The notes below the pieces were generated by a model. The model had not been told where the DNA came from. It did no database searches and saw nothing but the letters and a program-made list of their open reading frames with translations. This document shows positions 23,088-36,473 of a stretch of 64,000 nucleotides of DNA, one piece after another; position 1 is the first letter of the stretch, and the number at the start of each line of letters is the position of its first letter. Position numbers and translations under genes: made by a program. Source of the DNA: Cryptomeria japonica (Eukaryota > Streptophyta > Pinopsida > Cupressales > Cupressaceae). The stretch covers positions 159,774,849 through 159,838,848 of the forward strand of contig NC_081413.1 in NCBI RefSeq assembly GCF_030272615.1. Direction: 5' to 3'.

Positions 23088-23092
23088 AGGTC

Positions 23093-25080
23093 TTCTTCTA
23101 TTGAATACATATGATCTTTTTTCTTCTGAGTTCTTAATGATTCTGAACACAAGTCTTTTTGTAAGTGTTGGAAGCAAGACTTCCATGCATAGTTCTAATT
23201 TAGTGGAGTTCTGAGTTTTTCTTTTAAGCATGTAATATTTTGCTTTTAGTTAGTTATAGCCAGCGTATTATCAAGTTTTATGACTGTATCAACTAAAGTT
23301 TCACCTCAGATAAATTACCTGCAAACTCATTAGTCCATCATGCAAATATAACTTAAGCTTCAAGCAATGAAACAACATGAAATAAAAGTAAATAAAAGAC
23401 TATACCTTCATGATTTATGTCTCATTGTGTCCTAACCCTATTGTTCTTGGTTGAATATGATTTGCTCTCAGATAAGCACTGGTAGCTTCCAAGATGGCAA
23501 GTGTGGAATGGACTGGTAGATGATATGATATGTAAAACTATGCTATGAAAATGATTTATGCTAAATTTCTCAAAAACTCTAAAAATGCTAAACAAATGAG
23601 CTCACAGATGCAAAGATTAAGACTCCTAATTGACTATAAGATTAGCTATTAGTTTCAAAAATGGCTTAGGAGGCCTCTATTTATAGATTTTTGACTGCAT
23701 AAGATTAGGTGGCAGAGATCAACTATCCTAATTAAATCTTGCAATTTGGATGGATATGAGAAAGAGGTTGAAATGTGACAGATAAAGGTGGAAGATGTTC
23801 CTCCTACACCTATAGGATGGAGGAAAAGGTGGGAGGAGAAGCACGGTGTTAGAAGGCTCACTTTGACTGAGAAGAAGACTTGAGAGAATATAGGATAGTT
23901 GGAGAAGATTTAGGGATAAGAGGACAAGTGGACTCAACTCCCTCCAAAGACTTAGAAAGGTTGGAGAGAATATAGGGAGGTTGAGAAATGTGTGCACGTA
24001 CACATTATTTGAAGAATGAATTTGGAAGTTGGAGATAATGATGCATATTAATATTAAATATATTAATATCTTTAGCCACATGATTTATGAATTGGCAAAG
24101 AAGAAGATGATGTGGAGATGAGGTGAGTTGAAAAAGGGAGATTAAATAATTAAGAAATTATTTAACTGATGAGACTATAGAATAGTGGATAGGAGATAAT
24201 TAAATATTAAATATTTAATTAATCGATTAGAAGAAAGGGATATAATGAATTAATTAATAAAATGTTTCAATTAAATTAATTAATAGAAGAATATCAAATG
24301 AATTAAATAAATCGATCTTTTCAAATTAACTATTTAATAGAAGAATAATCATTAAATAAATATAAAATATTACTCATAGCCAATCTTATGTGTATATAAT
24401 GAGTTTTCTTAAAAATGTCTCCTACTTGTACTGATACCATTTTATGAAATATATGATCAAGAATCATTTTATTCTATCCCAACAAGCTTTCGTGTTGTTT
24501 TATCTTTCATCTTCTCTTCAAGGAAGAGATTAAAGTGCCTAAGGTAGAACAGGAGATTGTATTATGTATGTGCAAGTTCTTTTAAGCATGGTTGCAGGAG
24601 AGCTTCAATAGTGAGTATCAATGTCATGCATTGATATTTAGATCGAGTTGGTTATGTTTCACACTACTTGAGTTTCAAGGTTTAATTGTTGTAGGTTGAC
24701 TCCCCTAACCTAATAAGGCACTATTCATGGGGATTGCACCCAGTTTTCAGAATCATCTTTTATTTCAAAACATCTTTTCTTTATGCATTAGGAGTAGGAG
24801 TAGTGTAGAAACCTCCTCAATGAGTTCTCAGATGCTTACAAACTAAGGTTAAATCCACAAGCATGATTTTATCCATCTTCGTTAGTATCTTTCATTGGGA
24901 TGATCCACTGTAACATGTAATGTCAAGAGTGTTTTGAAGCTGGAAGTTATTAGACATTGCATAGGTTCACCCACCTTGGTCTCATAGAGCCAGAAGTGTA
25001 GGAGATCTTAGTCTTGTGATTGAATCTCATTTGTTGGAAAAATCCTTCCCCAATTTTGTCGATGAGTTAGTGGAAATTCC
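23093..25080. other. Non-coding region with a possible decayed solo LTR
   Basis: No gene or retroelement domain is seen. From about 23340 to 24420 the layout resembles the Tat-type LTRs elsewhere in the window: a TATTTATA (TATAAATA on the minus strand) at 23678-23685 inside CTCTATTTATAG, followed at about 24140-24400 by a dense run of ATTAATTAAATAAA-like sequence. No matching second LTR or target duplication could be found. The rest (24420-25080) shows nothing recognisable. Confidence 0.35.
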
Positions 25081-27977
25081 TCTCGGACTCAAGGACTGTT
25101 GGTTTGGGAACCAACAAGCCCTAGAAAGCATAAAAAACTCAAAGGTCACATAAGAAACAAACCACAAAGCTTGGTAGTCCTATAGATGATAGAATTAGAC
25201 CATACATGGAGTATAGCATGTATCAAATGATAAAATAACAAGTCAAAAGGTTTTTGGATAGTAGGAAAAGGGCACCAAACTGTGATGTTATGACAGAGAT
25301 GTAGGGACTGGAGCCTATGAGGAAAGATATAAAAGGCAATTCCTACAAACATTGAAGATCTCAAATTATGCATGATAAAAGACAAGTCACAGTTAGGGCA
25401 TTAAATAATTCTAGTCAATTCTTTGTCAAGAACATATCCTAAAGAGAATTCATTGGTAAATAGTGAAAGTGCAAATTCCAGTCTTAGATATGTCAAAGAT
25501 TTCATGAAGGTTCCAAACAAAAGTAGATCACAATATTTGATGATAGTCTAGTCTTGAGACAACTCTTAAGAGCAATGATGATAGGGGCTCAAAGTGATAC
25601 CCAAAACATTATAAGAATACAAAGCACACTGTAAAAGGGCCCAAAGATCATGAGAATAAGAGCTTATAATGATATATGCATTCATAAATGATGACCCCTA
25701 TGAATATCCTTGTGTTAAGACTACATCTTCCTTGATCAATGTTGACTGTCTTTTATGGTGCTTTAAGTTTTCTCTAGTGTCATTATTGATATCATCACAT
25801 GAAGATTTCTATCATGGCTGCCCGTGCAACATTTTTCTATCTAATTAACCTACATCATTGATAGGGCATGGAAGGCCATGAACAACACTAGGAACACCTA
25901 CAAGTCTTGGAACATCAAGAAAATACCATGACAATAGTAGATACTGAATAAGGCCAAGGTAGAGAGGCAAAACTTGCAAAGACAATCATACATGGTTCTA
26001 AGAGCAACAAAGATTCTCATAATAGTGAATAACATCATAAAGCTCTATCATTAGTATTAAAGAAAGACTAAGGTTAAAGACGTGATAATAACAACCATTG
26101 AGAAGTCCAAGATAGAGGCATTCATAAGGGTCTTCTACATAGAGAAGAGCATAGATAACAGTCATGGCTTTACTATCTTAAATAAGATTCATTAAGATAC
26201 AAAGCAATGACTGAATTAAGGATTTGCATTGCGTGAATCTCTTCTTCAAGTTGTTATAGCAATCCGAGAGAGAATCTACAATGATTTTGATGTTGACATA
26301 AGAGTTTTTATTTACCAATCAAAACAAGAAAGGTCACTACCAACGCTTGTCACACATTATAAGAACAAAGCCATGACAATCACTAGGAAATGAACCCATG
26401 AAGAATCATAGTCAATGTGTAGGCAGTAGCTTCATGATAATGATTAAAGCATTATTCCAAGCCTCTAGTACATTAAAGTTAGAGATCAACTCTTAATAAA
26501 TTTATAGCTAATGATGATATTTACTATTAGAGGAGCCATTTATTGTTATAATAGTCATAGAGGGCAATGGAAAATTATCACTATCAAGGGACAATATAAG
26601 ACAAAGTATAGTCATTATGGTACCCCACAGTATAAGAGAAACAAAAAGTGAAATGGCAGCTTGAATGCGCATACACAGTCATAAAGGATCCATGCAAAAA
26701 AGGATAGTCAAGGGTAGAGACAACATACTGTGCCATTCATGATAGCTACAAGGAAAGATTATAGGGGTTGTTAAGAGATTGAATGGATAGCATGGGTTTT
26801 AATGCGATGGTTAATATAATGAAGATCATTTATCATCACAGTGAGTTAATACCATAAGGGCAGATCAGAAACAAAAGTCTATTGAGGGTGTTTGGAGTTA
26901 TAAAACAATCAGGTCTCAAAGTCATGATAGGAAAAAATGGAGATACAAAGGCATAAAAGACAATGATTAGCCCAATCAACACATGAATACCATAGTAGCA
27001 TAAGGGAAGACTTATTTTACATAATGTAGCACAAAGAAAAGGGTTTTTGTCATCCTCATTGGAGGTATAGTTTTGACACAGTCCATAGGTCAAAGAGAGA
27101 AGTGAATACACTCATCAAAGACTACCTTTAGCTCAAAATAGTATTATATTCACATGTCAAAGTCAAGAATCAAAGATATATTTCTATGAAAACAATAATT
27201 TGTGGTCCAAGGGTGTTTGACAATGTTGTGCATAGTGGTGTCACTAAGAGATTAATGAAAATTACAGTTCCAAAGCCTTAGAGTACAATAAGAGTCATAT
27301 GAATAAATTCCATGACATGGCACTATCTAAGGTACAATCATTGTAGTCTAATAAATAGCGACTTAGGAACCCTTCAACTCAACACAATAGCATATAGTTT
27401 ACAATTTTAAAGATAAAGAGGGATAGGGGTATGATTGCAACATTAGCCAAAAACCACCAAAGTGACTAGGATTCACAAAAAAGGCAGTCTCAAATATTCT
27501 GACCCAACCATGGAGTCTATGAGTGGAAAGCACCAATAATCAAACAATCATTAAGCCTCATAGACAGGTAGATGAAGTCACAATCATCATTACCAATACA
27601 AACCACCATGGTAGTAGACCTATTACATTCAAAACCACAATGTGTATGGAGTTGATCCACAAAGACTTTATCATGAATGATCAAAGAATATCTCAGAACC
27701 ATAACCATATACCAAACATAGAGATCAAAGGTTTTCAATAATATAGTCCCATCTAAAGGATAGTGAAGTGACTAGCATAGGGCAATCATGAATCAAAGAT
27801 ATGAAGAAAGGCTTTATTGTCAAGGAATAAACAATGAAAACACAAAAGTTATTTTCAAACTTGAACACAATGATAGAAGCCACAAAGATATATAGGAGAA
27901 TAGTGTAAAAAGATAAGGTCAATCCTAGACACAAAAGGAATTGAATGATTTTCATATTATGGTAGTCCTACAAATAT
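25081..27977. other. A-rich, T-poor non-coding region
   Basis: The + strand is strongly enriched in A and purines. Stop codons interrupt every frame and the few short frames match no family I recognise. It could be the interior of a very old non-autonomous element, but no flanking repeats were found. Confidence 0.3.
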
Positions 27978-27982
27978 GTCTA

Positions 27983-29385
27983 TGTTATTATGAGGATCCA
28001 GTTACTACTAAGAGGGGGGTGAATTAGTAGTAAAACGATTCTAAAATACTTCAAAAAACTGTACTGGTAACTAAAACGATTTTCTAAACTGATTTACCAA
28101 ACTATTCACTCAAGTGTTCATCATTATGAAAACAATGTAAAGATATCAAATGCACACATCAATAATGTAACCATCATATGAACACATAGATTTCTCTTGT
28201 GGAAACCCAAATGGGAAAAACCACGATGGGAATTAGTACCCACAAAATATTTACACTCTTTCGAAATGCACCCGATTTAAGGCATGCCTAGTTAGGAGCT
28301 TACAATATGCCTGATTAAGAGAAAAACCTGTTAGAAGTCACTTGGTTAAGGGATTTGCATCATCCCTGTTAGGAGCTCTACCCTTTTAGGAGTAACCTTG
28401 TTAGAGGATTTTAAACTCAATTTAATAAGCCACCCGGTGAAGGGATTTACAAATAAGACCTATTAGGATCTACCCAGTTAAGGGATTTCAAACTACTATA
28501 ACTGTTAGGGAACAACAGAGCAAATGATCTGATCACAACACTTCCTTTCTTGCTAGTATAGATCCTTTACAGCTCAACTTTGCTACACACATGCAGACAC
28601 TTCAATTTGGTTCTACAACACCTTCTTCTCAAATCAATGACACAAAATCTCTTCTCCAACTAGCCTTAAATACACTTTTCAGTTAGGTCAGCTACATAAC
28701 CCTAACTACATTCAAAATACATTTACAAATCATTACAGATTATTACAACAAATTTCTAGACAATTTCCATTATTGAATGATCACTGTACATCACCACACA
28801 TTGATTTGGTAAGCAATCAAACCCTTGTCACATTCTACTAAGCACTTTGCTATTTCCCAAGAAATTTGATCCTTGTATGCACTCAAATGCTATCTTATCA
28901 TTACACATGGATTTGTACATTTCATCACTAAGTTATGAACATGATAAGATTCACCGCCAAACCATAAATCATTATCGGTTAAAGATTTGTTAGCGGTATA
29001 CATTCTGCTTCATAGAGTTCATGGCAGTCAATCATAACTCGCTCCATACACCAAATCTTCTGATGCGGTTGCAACCATAGACTCATGCTAATGTCATAAA
29101 CATATGCTCCAAACCGCAAGGTCTAACTCCTCTCCAATCATCTATATTAGTCACTTGATCATCACTCAGTTCTTGTTTACCTTGTTGTAAACCAGTTCCA
29201 CTACCGGCTAGGCTACACCGGTAGGTCTAGATGACTTAGATGACTCAACAAGAAAAACATGGTTGCCATCAATGACAACACAAATAAAGTCATCAAACAA
29301 TTTAGAACTACATCATCATCATCTAGCCAAAAATCTCCAACTTTACTGGTCATTTTCATCTCATCAACATCTCCATATGCCAACA
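27983..29385 (-). repeat. 3' LTR of copia element 3
   Basis: On the + strand it runs from TGTTATTATGAGG to TGCCAACA at 29385. An alternative end is 29421 (TGCCAATA), because the LTR end plus PPT seems duplicated over 36 bases. It shares the conserved block (about 28195-28250) and the GTTAAGGGAT run (about 28280-28500) with element 1. Confidence 0.82.
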
Positions 29386-29720
29386 ATCTCTCCATCCTTA
29401 TCTTCATTGATTATGCCAATAATCTCCCCCTTTTACATTGATGGCAACACCAAAATAACAATACCAAAAGCTCACCAAAATCTCATCATGCAAACTATTA
29501 GAGTTCCAATTATGATTGAAGTACATGTCTTTACTTCTCTTGTCTGTTCTTCACTGTTCTTCTCCTCCTTTACCACTTTTCTTCTCCCCCTATCATTTTT
29601 CTTCTCCCCCTTTGACAAAAATGCCATAGGTGCAAATTGTCAAATTTATCTTCTACTGCTAGTGTTTTCTACATCTCTATTGCTCTTGTTTTCTTCATCT
29701 CTGCTACTACCCTTGAGGAG
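29386..29720 (-). promoter_or_regulatory. Multiple polypurine tracts of copia element 3
   Basis: Minus-strand G-rich tracts occur at about 29422-29432 (AAAAGGGGGAGAT), 29585-29592, 29605-29614 and a weaker one at 29386-29393. This is the same multi-PPT arrangement as in element 1. Confidence 0.72.
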
Positions 29721-29791
29721 TAGCCCACTTCTAATCAATCCAGAGTGAAATATCTTTGATTGGTCCATTGGATTGATGATGCAACAACATC

Positions 29792-30240
29792 TTAGTTGAA
29801 CTTTGGTAGGGGTATAATCCCTTTCTTTCCTCTGAGATATTCAAAGGTTTCATTAGGCAAAGGCTTAGTGAAGATATCAACCAATTTATCCTTACTTGAC
29901 ACATGATCCATCCTAACTTTCTTTTCCTGCACTCTTTCCCTCAGAAAATGATACTTCAATTCAATATGCTTTGTTCTAGCATGCAATACCAGGTTCTTTG
30001 AAATACTTATTGCACTTGTATTATCACAATATATGATCATCGATTCTATCATAGTTTCCTTGAATCCTTCCAATACATGTCTCATCCATATTGCTTGAGT
30101 ACAGTTCATAGATGTAGCCACATACTCTGCTTATGCTATAGACTGAGAAATGCAACTTTGTTTCTTACTAGTCTAGGATACCAGTCTTCTTCCTAGAAAG
30201 AATGCTCCACCGGTTGTGCTCTTCTGGTCATCTAAATTAC
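29792..30240 (-). pseudogene. Copia RNase H domain (element 3)
   Basis: The open part (29792-30121) carries MATSMNCTQAIWMRHVLEGF, the DNTSAI block and the VDIFTKPLPN end motif. The upstream acidic block is interrupted by stops between 30121 and 30240. It is homologous residue by residue to the element 1 domain. Confidence 0.9.
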
Positions 30241-30277
30241 CTACCCAATCAGCATCTATGAACACCTTCAAAGAGAA

Positions 30278-31320
30278 TTATCCTTTGTATGGATACCATA
30301 ATCCATAATCAATAGTTCCTCTAAGATACCTGAAAATCCTCTTCACTAACATCATGCACATCTTTTTAAGACTATTCTGAAATCTAGCCACTATACCAAC
30401 TGCATGAGCAATATCCGGTCTGCTATGAACAACATAGTGTAGTTTCCTAATCATGGATCTATACTCAGTTTTATTCACTAGATCTGAATCATCTTCCTTG
30501 GATAATTTGCAACTAGTAACCATAGGGGTTCGAACTGGTTTATAGTCTTCCATTCTAAAGGTTTTCAATACCTCCTTCACCTATTTGGACTCACTGATAA
30601 AGATTCCTCCTTTCATTTGTTGGACCTGCAAACCAATGTAATTTTTTATTTCTCCTATGAAAGACATTTCAAATTCTTTTGCAAAAGTTAAACTCATGTC
30701 ATCATTTCCTCTAAATATGATATCATCTACAAACACTTCTAAAATTAATAACTTGTCTCCTTTTGTCTTCAAGTAAATGTTTCTATCCTCAATGGTTCTT
30801 TGAAATCTAATCTTTATTAGGTATGAGTGAAGTCTCTCATACCATTCCCTTGGAGCTTTCTTTAATCCATATAAAGCTTTATGAAGTTTGCATACCATGT
30901 CCTTGGTCTTTAGTCAATGCAAACCCACCCAGTTGTTCAATATAAACCTCTTCTTCTAGAATTCCATTAAAAAATGCAGACTTAACATCCATTTGGTATA
31001 CCTTGAATCCCTTAAATGTTGTAAATTCAAGTAGCATTCTTACTCCTTCAAGTCTAGCAACCGGTGCAAAGGTTTCTCCATAATCCTCACCTTCTTCTTG
31101 TACATATCCTTTGCAAATTAGTCTAGCCTTGTTCCTAATCACTTCACCATCTTCATTCAATTTGTTTTAAACACCCACTTAGTACCAATCACATTTTTAT
31201 CAGCTGGTCTGGGGACAAGTTACCAAGTGTTGTTCTTCTCTGTTTGATCAAGCTCCTCATTCATAGCCTTTATCCAATCATCATCCTTGAGAGCTTCCCT
31301 CATTGTCTTAGGTTCAACTA
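30278..31320 (-). pseudogene. Copia reverse transcriptase (element 3)
   Basis: Three open stretches (30278-30580, 30581-30898, 30879-31160) cover the RT. Blocks seen are [66 protein letters not shown] and GTPM...RSMIRKLHYV. The FVDD catalytic pair is intact. A frameshift lies near 30890 and a stop at 30578-30580. The TIDYGLWYPYKG sequence ends the last stretch. Confidence 0.92.
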
Positions 31321-31748
31321 TGGAATCAGACAAGGACTTTCTCTAATCTTTCTGCTTGTTTGTACTCCAACATTTTTTTCTCCAATTATTTGTTCTACAG
31401 AGTGATTCAAATTTACGTATCTAGGTATAACCAGTTCTAATATAGAAACTTCTTCTTGTTATTCTTCTTCATCTCCATCTTCTGGTTGAGCATTATCCTC
31501 CATACTATTATGCTCAACATCATTTTGAACTTTCGATTCAATGATCATTATCTTCTATTCTTCTAGTACATCAGATTTGCTGGTATCATCAGATTTGTTA
31601 GAATACTCATCAACTTTCACATTAACATTTTCCACAATCTTCTTGGTTCTTTTGTTAAAGCACTTGAATGCTTTGCCCTTAGTTGAATAACCAAGAAAAA
31701 TTCCTTCATCACTCTTAGGATCAAATTTTCCAGTATACTCATCTCTCT

Positions 31749-32960
31749 TTATGAAACACTGCTGCCAAAGACTTTGAAGTAACTAACATTAGGAGTATGA
31801 CCATACCATAATTCATAGGGAGTTTTGTCACTACCTTTCTTGACCAATACTTGGTTCATTGTGTATACTGCAATGCTTATTTCTTCTCTCGAAAACATTT
31901 TAGGTACATCTCCTTGTATCAACATTGTTCTAGCTTCTTCAGCTATGGTCCGATTCCTCCTTTCTACAATTCCATTCTGTTGTGGTGTCCTTGCTGCAGA
32001 CAGTTGTCTCTTGATTTCATTCTCATCACAATATTTCACAAATTCAGCTGATGTGAATTCTCCACCTCGATCAGATCTCATGCACTTTAAGTTCTTACCG
32101 GTTTCTTTCTCCACTAAGGCCTTGAATACCTTAAACTTGCTAAAAGCATCAGATTTCTCTTTAAAAAATGTAACCTATATAATTTTTGAATGATCATTAG
32201 TAAATATCATGAAATATTTTTACCATAAAAACTCCTAGTCCTCATAGGACCACATAAATCAGTGTGCACCAAATCTAATTTTTTTTCAAAATAAAATGAT
32301 TTACTCCTGAAAGAGGAAGTAGTCATCTTACCCAACTATTGCTCTTTACAAATCACATTGTTTGGTTTGACTAGTTGTGGCATACCTCTAACTATACTTG
32401 ACTTGCTGACCTTTACCAAATTATCAAAATTTACATGACAAAATCTTTTATGCCATAACCAACTCTCCTCAACTTTTGCAACCAAACAAATGTTAACATT
32501 AGTGTTTAGATGAAATAAGTTACCTTTTGTTTACTAGTAGCAATCAGTTTTCCTTTGTTTCCCAAAATCCTGCACACTCCATTCTTGAACTCAAGATGAT
32601 AATCTTTATCATTTAACTGACCAACACTCAACAAGTTATGCTTCAATCCTTCAACCCAATATACATCATCAACATTACTTTTTTCGATTTAATGAAATTG
32701 AACCTTTACCTTTTACCAAGCATGGAGTATTGTTACCAAATATCACTACTCCACCATCAATTTCTTCAAGTGAGATGAACTTGTTCTTGTCACCGGTCAT
32801 GTGGTGTGAGCAACCACTATCAATAACCCACTCATTACTATTGTCAATATGGGACACTAAAGCTTTCTTGTTAGATAGATCTTCCTTAACTGCTACAAAA
32901 ATAATTTCCTCATTACCTTTATCCTTTGATTTCTCATCGGTAACACCTTCATCTACTGCA
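31749..32960 (-). pseudogene. Copia protease and integrase (element 3)
   Basis: The protease site is in NEWVIDSGCSHHMTGDKNKF (within 32675-32857). The GAG-pre-integrase region (about 32330-32470) and the first integrase Asp region are riddled with stops. The rest of the core is open at 31749-32114: MRSDRGGEFTSAEFVKYCD, TPQQNGIVERRNRTI and the C-terminal YELWYGHTPNVSYFKVFGS. Here TPQQNG is intact, unlike element 1. The acidic integrase-RT linker lies at about 31350-31740 with stops. Confidence 0.9.
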
Positions 32961-32969
32961 ACCTAACAT

Positions 32970-33880
32970 TGTTTCTTACCTTTTCCCTTAAACCTTATTT
33001 TCCTTTTGATCACTATTAGGACAATTAGCATAAATATGTCCCATTTTGTTATATGAGAAGCACTTAAGAGGAAACTTTCCTTTGTACTTACTGGTGCCTC
33101 TAGGAAGTTTCTTTGCCAATAAAGCTTCAAATTGCATCATATTATGTTCACCATCCACTTCTTCATTACCACCACCAGGATGAATTGACCTATATTAATT
33201 CTTTTCTTTTCTTACCAGTGCATTAGATATTGATGCTTTGAAGGAAAATTCTACTTTAGGCATGCTATTGTCAAAGTTATTCAATTCAAAAGCAATAAGC
33301 TTGCCTATCAAAGAATCAACTGTAACTTTATCTTTGTTGTCTGACCTCGATTATTGGATAGCAGATACTATAATAGCATAAGAAGGCAGTAAGGTTCTAA
33401 GAATTTTACTTACCACCGTGTCTTCTATTATGGTTCCACTAGCACTTTTGATTCCTCCAACCACTTCTTTTATCTTCTGTCCATACTAGGTGATGTTCTC
33501 ACCTTCCATCATCTTCATGTCATCAAACTTGCCTCTTAGGCTTTCTTCTTTAATTTTTTGCACATGCTTATCTCCACCATTAATCAACTTCAAATTTTCC
33601 CAAAATTCATAAGCGATTTCTAAACCATGAACATCAATATATTCAGAATCAGAAAGTGTACTTACAATGGCTTCCAATGCTTGAATATTGTATTGGTGTT
33701 CCTTAAGATGATCTGTAGTTATAGTAATGGTAGGAGGTGAGTACTAATTAACCACATGATCCCAGAACTGTGGCCCCATACCTTTGATGTAGATCTTCAT
33801 TTTGTCGCTCCAGATTTTGTAGTTATCCTTTGTGAACTTAGGACCCTCCTTCTTCATCATCTCAGATCTTTACTTCAAGT
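32970..33880 (-). pseudogene. Copia Gag with destroyed zinc knuckle (element 3)
   Basis: Remnants of Gag are read from about 33880 leftward. The best open piece (33486-33677) reads MEAIVSTLSDSEYIDVHGLE and matches element 1 Gag. The nucleocapsid knuckle at about 33015-33066 reads CFSYNKMGHIYANC, so the second Cys of CxxC is Tyr (TGT to TAT). Several stops separate the pieces. Confidence 0.82.
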
Positions 33881-33910
33881 AGTTAAGCTTCTGCACAAAG
33901 AGGACCTAGT

Positions 33911-33922
33911 GCTCTGATACCT
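33911..33922 (-). promoter_or_regulatory. Primer-binding site of copia element 3
   Basis: The minus strand reads AGGTATCAGAGC, the initiator-Met tRNA site with one mismatch, two bases inside the LTR start at 33925. Confidence 0.88.
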
Positions 33923-33924
33923 AT

Positions 33925-34156
33925 TGTTATTATGAGGATCTGATTACTACTGAGAGGGGGGGTGGTAAATCAGTAGTAAAATGATTGTGCAATACTTCAC
34001 AAAACTATACCGGTAACTACTCAAACAATATTTTAAACTTATTTACCAAACCATTCACTCAAGTGTTCATCATTATGCAAAAAATGTAAAGATATCAAAT
34101 GCACACATCAACAATGCAACCACCATATGACCACATAGATTTTTCACATGGAAACC
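33925..34156 (-). repeat. 5' LTR of copia element 3, inner fragment
   Basis: TGTTATTATGAGG matches the left LTR start at 27983. The similarity breaks at 34156 inside the conserved GGAAACCCAAATGGG block and resumes at 58103. AAACC at 34152-34156 is the target duplication of element 4. Confidence 0.9.
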
Positions 34157-34654
34157 TGTTTGAACTTGTAAAATATTTAAACTATGATAATGAAATAGTT
34201 AAATTAAATTATTTTAAGAATGTAAACTATAGAAATATTATAAAAACAATGAATTTACGCAGAACACATGAATTTACATGGGGAAAACCATTACTGGTAA
34301 AAAACCCCACAAATATAGCATCTATATTATAAGAACACAACTTGAGGAGACTTCTCTTCAAACTTCCACAGGCCTCTCCAATAATTTACATAAATTCAAT
34401 AATATTTCACACCACCCAAAATGGTGAGGAATCCTCCCTTAAATATAGGGAGAAAGGTTGGTAAAATACCTGAAAGGGTAGTTACCATACCTTTTCAATA
34501 ACAATCTTGTTTACAATTAATAAATAAATAAATAACTTTTAATAGTTCTTTAATTTATTAATTATTCACAAGAAATGTTGAATGTTTTTCAAGCATTATG
34601 ATAAAACATTATATATTATCAAAGTTTGACCCCTAACAATATTATGTTCTAACA
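34157..34654 (-). repeat. 3' LTR of copia element 4
   Basis: On the + strand it begins TGTTTGAACTTGTAAA and ends ATGTTCTAACA. From base 17 on it closely matches 57620-58097. The first 16 bases (after TGTT) differ from the other LTR, which is unexpected. Confidence 0.9.
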
Positions 34655-35095
34655 CTCCCCCTTAATATTAATAGGGGACAAATCCTGTCAATTTCTTTAA
34701 AAGAAAAACATAAAGTACCCCAATGATGCAGGTCTTCTTGACAAGGATAAATAGGGACACAAATATATGCCAAAATAAAAATCATGCATTCCGGACTACA
34801 TGAAGGTCATTTTGTCATAATTTATAATCCCATTGTTCTTAATAGATGCTATCTTAAAAGGTCTTATAGGATTTTTGGTGGAGTCCCGGGCCTCCTCAAA
34901 TCAGCCTCTCCCTAGGTTAATAGTGCCCGTAGGACAATACAATATGCCCGTAGGTCTTAATACAATGTGCCTGCAGGTCTTAATACAAGTGGAAGATTTA
35001 CAGAGAAAATATTTTACACGTTGCCCATAGGACTTATGCATATTACATATAGGATCTATCCATTAGAAGGTGACATTTCCATGTACACTCCCCCT
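34655..35095 (-). other. 3' untranslated part of element 4 with PPT and short repeats
   Basis: CTCCCCC at 34655-34661 is GGGGGAG on the minus strand and abuts the LTR as the PPT. At about 34920-35035 the motif TGCCCGTAGGTCTTAATACA recurs four times with changes, spaced 23-40 bases. No gene is present. Confidence 0.7.
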
Positions 35096-36470
35096 CAATG
35101 GAAGCTCCTTGAGGCCGAGCATTGATCTGAATTTGGATAATTTTGCACTGCATAATGGCTTTGTAAATATGTCTGCAACTTGATCTTCAGTTTGGCAATT
35201 TTGAAGAGAAATATCTCCATTTAATACTTTCTCACATATGAAGTGAGCTTGAATTTAAGTATGTTTAGATCTTTGATGATAAACAAGATTCTTAGCAAGT
35301 GCAATACAACTTTGATTATCACATAAGAGTGTGGTGCTAGGACTAGATTCTATTTTAATTTCTCTTAGAAGTTGGTTTAACCAAATAGCTTCTTTAGCTG
35401 CTTCAAAGGCACTTCGATATTCAGCTTCTGTAGATGATAGTGCTATAGTTGATTATTTTTTTAGAAATCCATGTGATTGCACCTGTTCCAAGTTTAAACA
35501 CATATCCAGAAGTGGATTTTTGATCTATGGAATCCCCTACAAAATCAGAATCACAATATCCATATATATGTGCATTTTTAGTATGAGAATAATAAAGACC
35601 AAAGTTAATGGTTCCTTTGATATATCTTAAAATATTTTTTGCTATTTTCCAATATTGAACATAAGGTTCTTCCATAAATCGAGATGCAACACCAATTGCA
35701 TAGGAAACATCAGGGCAAGAGATAGATAAATAAATTAGGCTCCCAATTAATTGTCGATAAAGAGTGGAGTCAAAATTTTCACAAGGAGGATGAGCTTCAA
35801 GTTTGATACCAATTTCAATAGGGGTAATAGATGGTTTGCAATCAGACATATTAAACTTTGCAATTAAGATCTGGGCATATTTTTCTTGAGATATAATGAT
35901 CGAATAATGATCTTGAAAAATAGACATTCCTAAAAAATGATGAAGGATTCCTAAATCAGTCATTTCAAAGGTAGGACTTAGTTTTTGTTTATACTTTAGT
36001 ATTAATGATGAGAGACTACTTGTAATGAGTAAGTAATCTACATATACTACAATAATAACTATATGATCATTTTCAAATTTAAAAAATAAATCATTGTCAG
36101 ATTTACAACTAGAGAAACCTAAGTTTTTGAAAGAAGTTTCTTAATTTAGAATACCATGCTCGAGGAGCTTGTTTGAGTCCATAAAGAGATTTTTTGAGTT
36201 TACATACATAACTCTCTTTATTTTTTTATACAAATCCTTGAGGTTGATGCATATATATTTTTTCTTGTAAATATCCATTCAAGAATGCATTTTTAATATC
36301 CATTTGGTGAATTTCCCATCCATTTTGAGCAGCTAGTGCAAGAAGTAAATGAATAGTCCCCATTTTGGCTACTGGTGCAAATGTTTTGTCATAATCTATG
36401 CCCTATCATTGAGAAAAACCTTCGGCCACTAATCTTTCTTTATATTTATCAATATTTCCTTGAGGATCAT
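35096..36470 (-). pseudogene. Copia reverse transcriptase and RNase H (element 4)
   Basis: The RT N-terminal half (about 36100-36470) is decayed. The catalytic box at about 36035-36050 reads YVDY in place of YVDD (GAC to TAC). The open stretch 35421-35963 begins MTDLGILHHFLGMSIFQ and contains TPIEIG, YRQLIGSLIYLSISCPDVSY, ILRYIKGTINFGLYY and the RNase H start YCDSDFVGDSIDQKSTSGYV. The RNase H continues to about 35100 in other frames (EAEY region, CDNQSCIALAKN, ADIFTKPL). Confidence 0.9.
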
Positions 36471-36473
36471 ATT

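Noticed and set aside
27517-27741. Overlapping open frames on both strands
   Set aside because: Both are short, in the A-rich region, with no recognisable motif.
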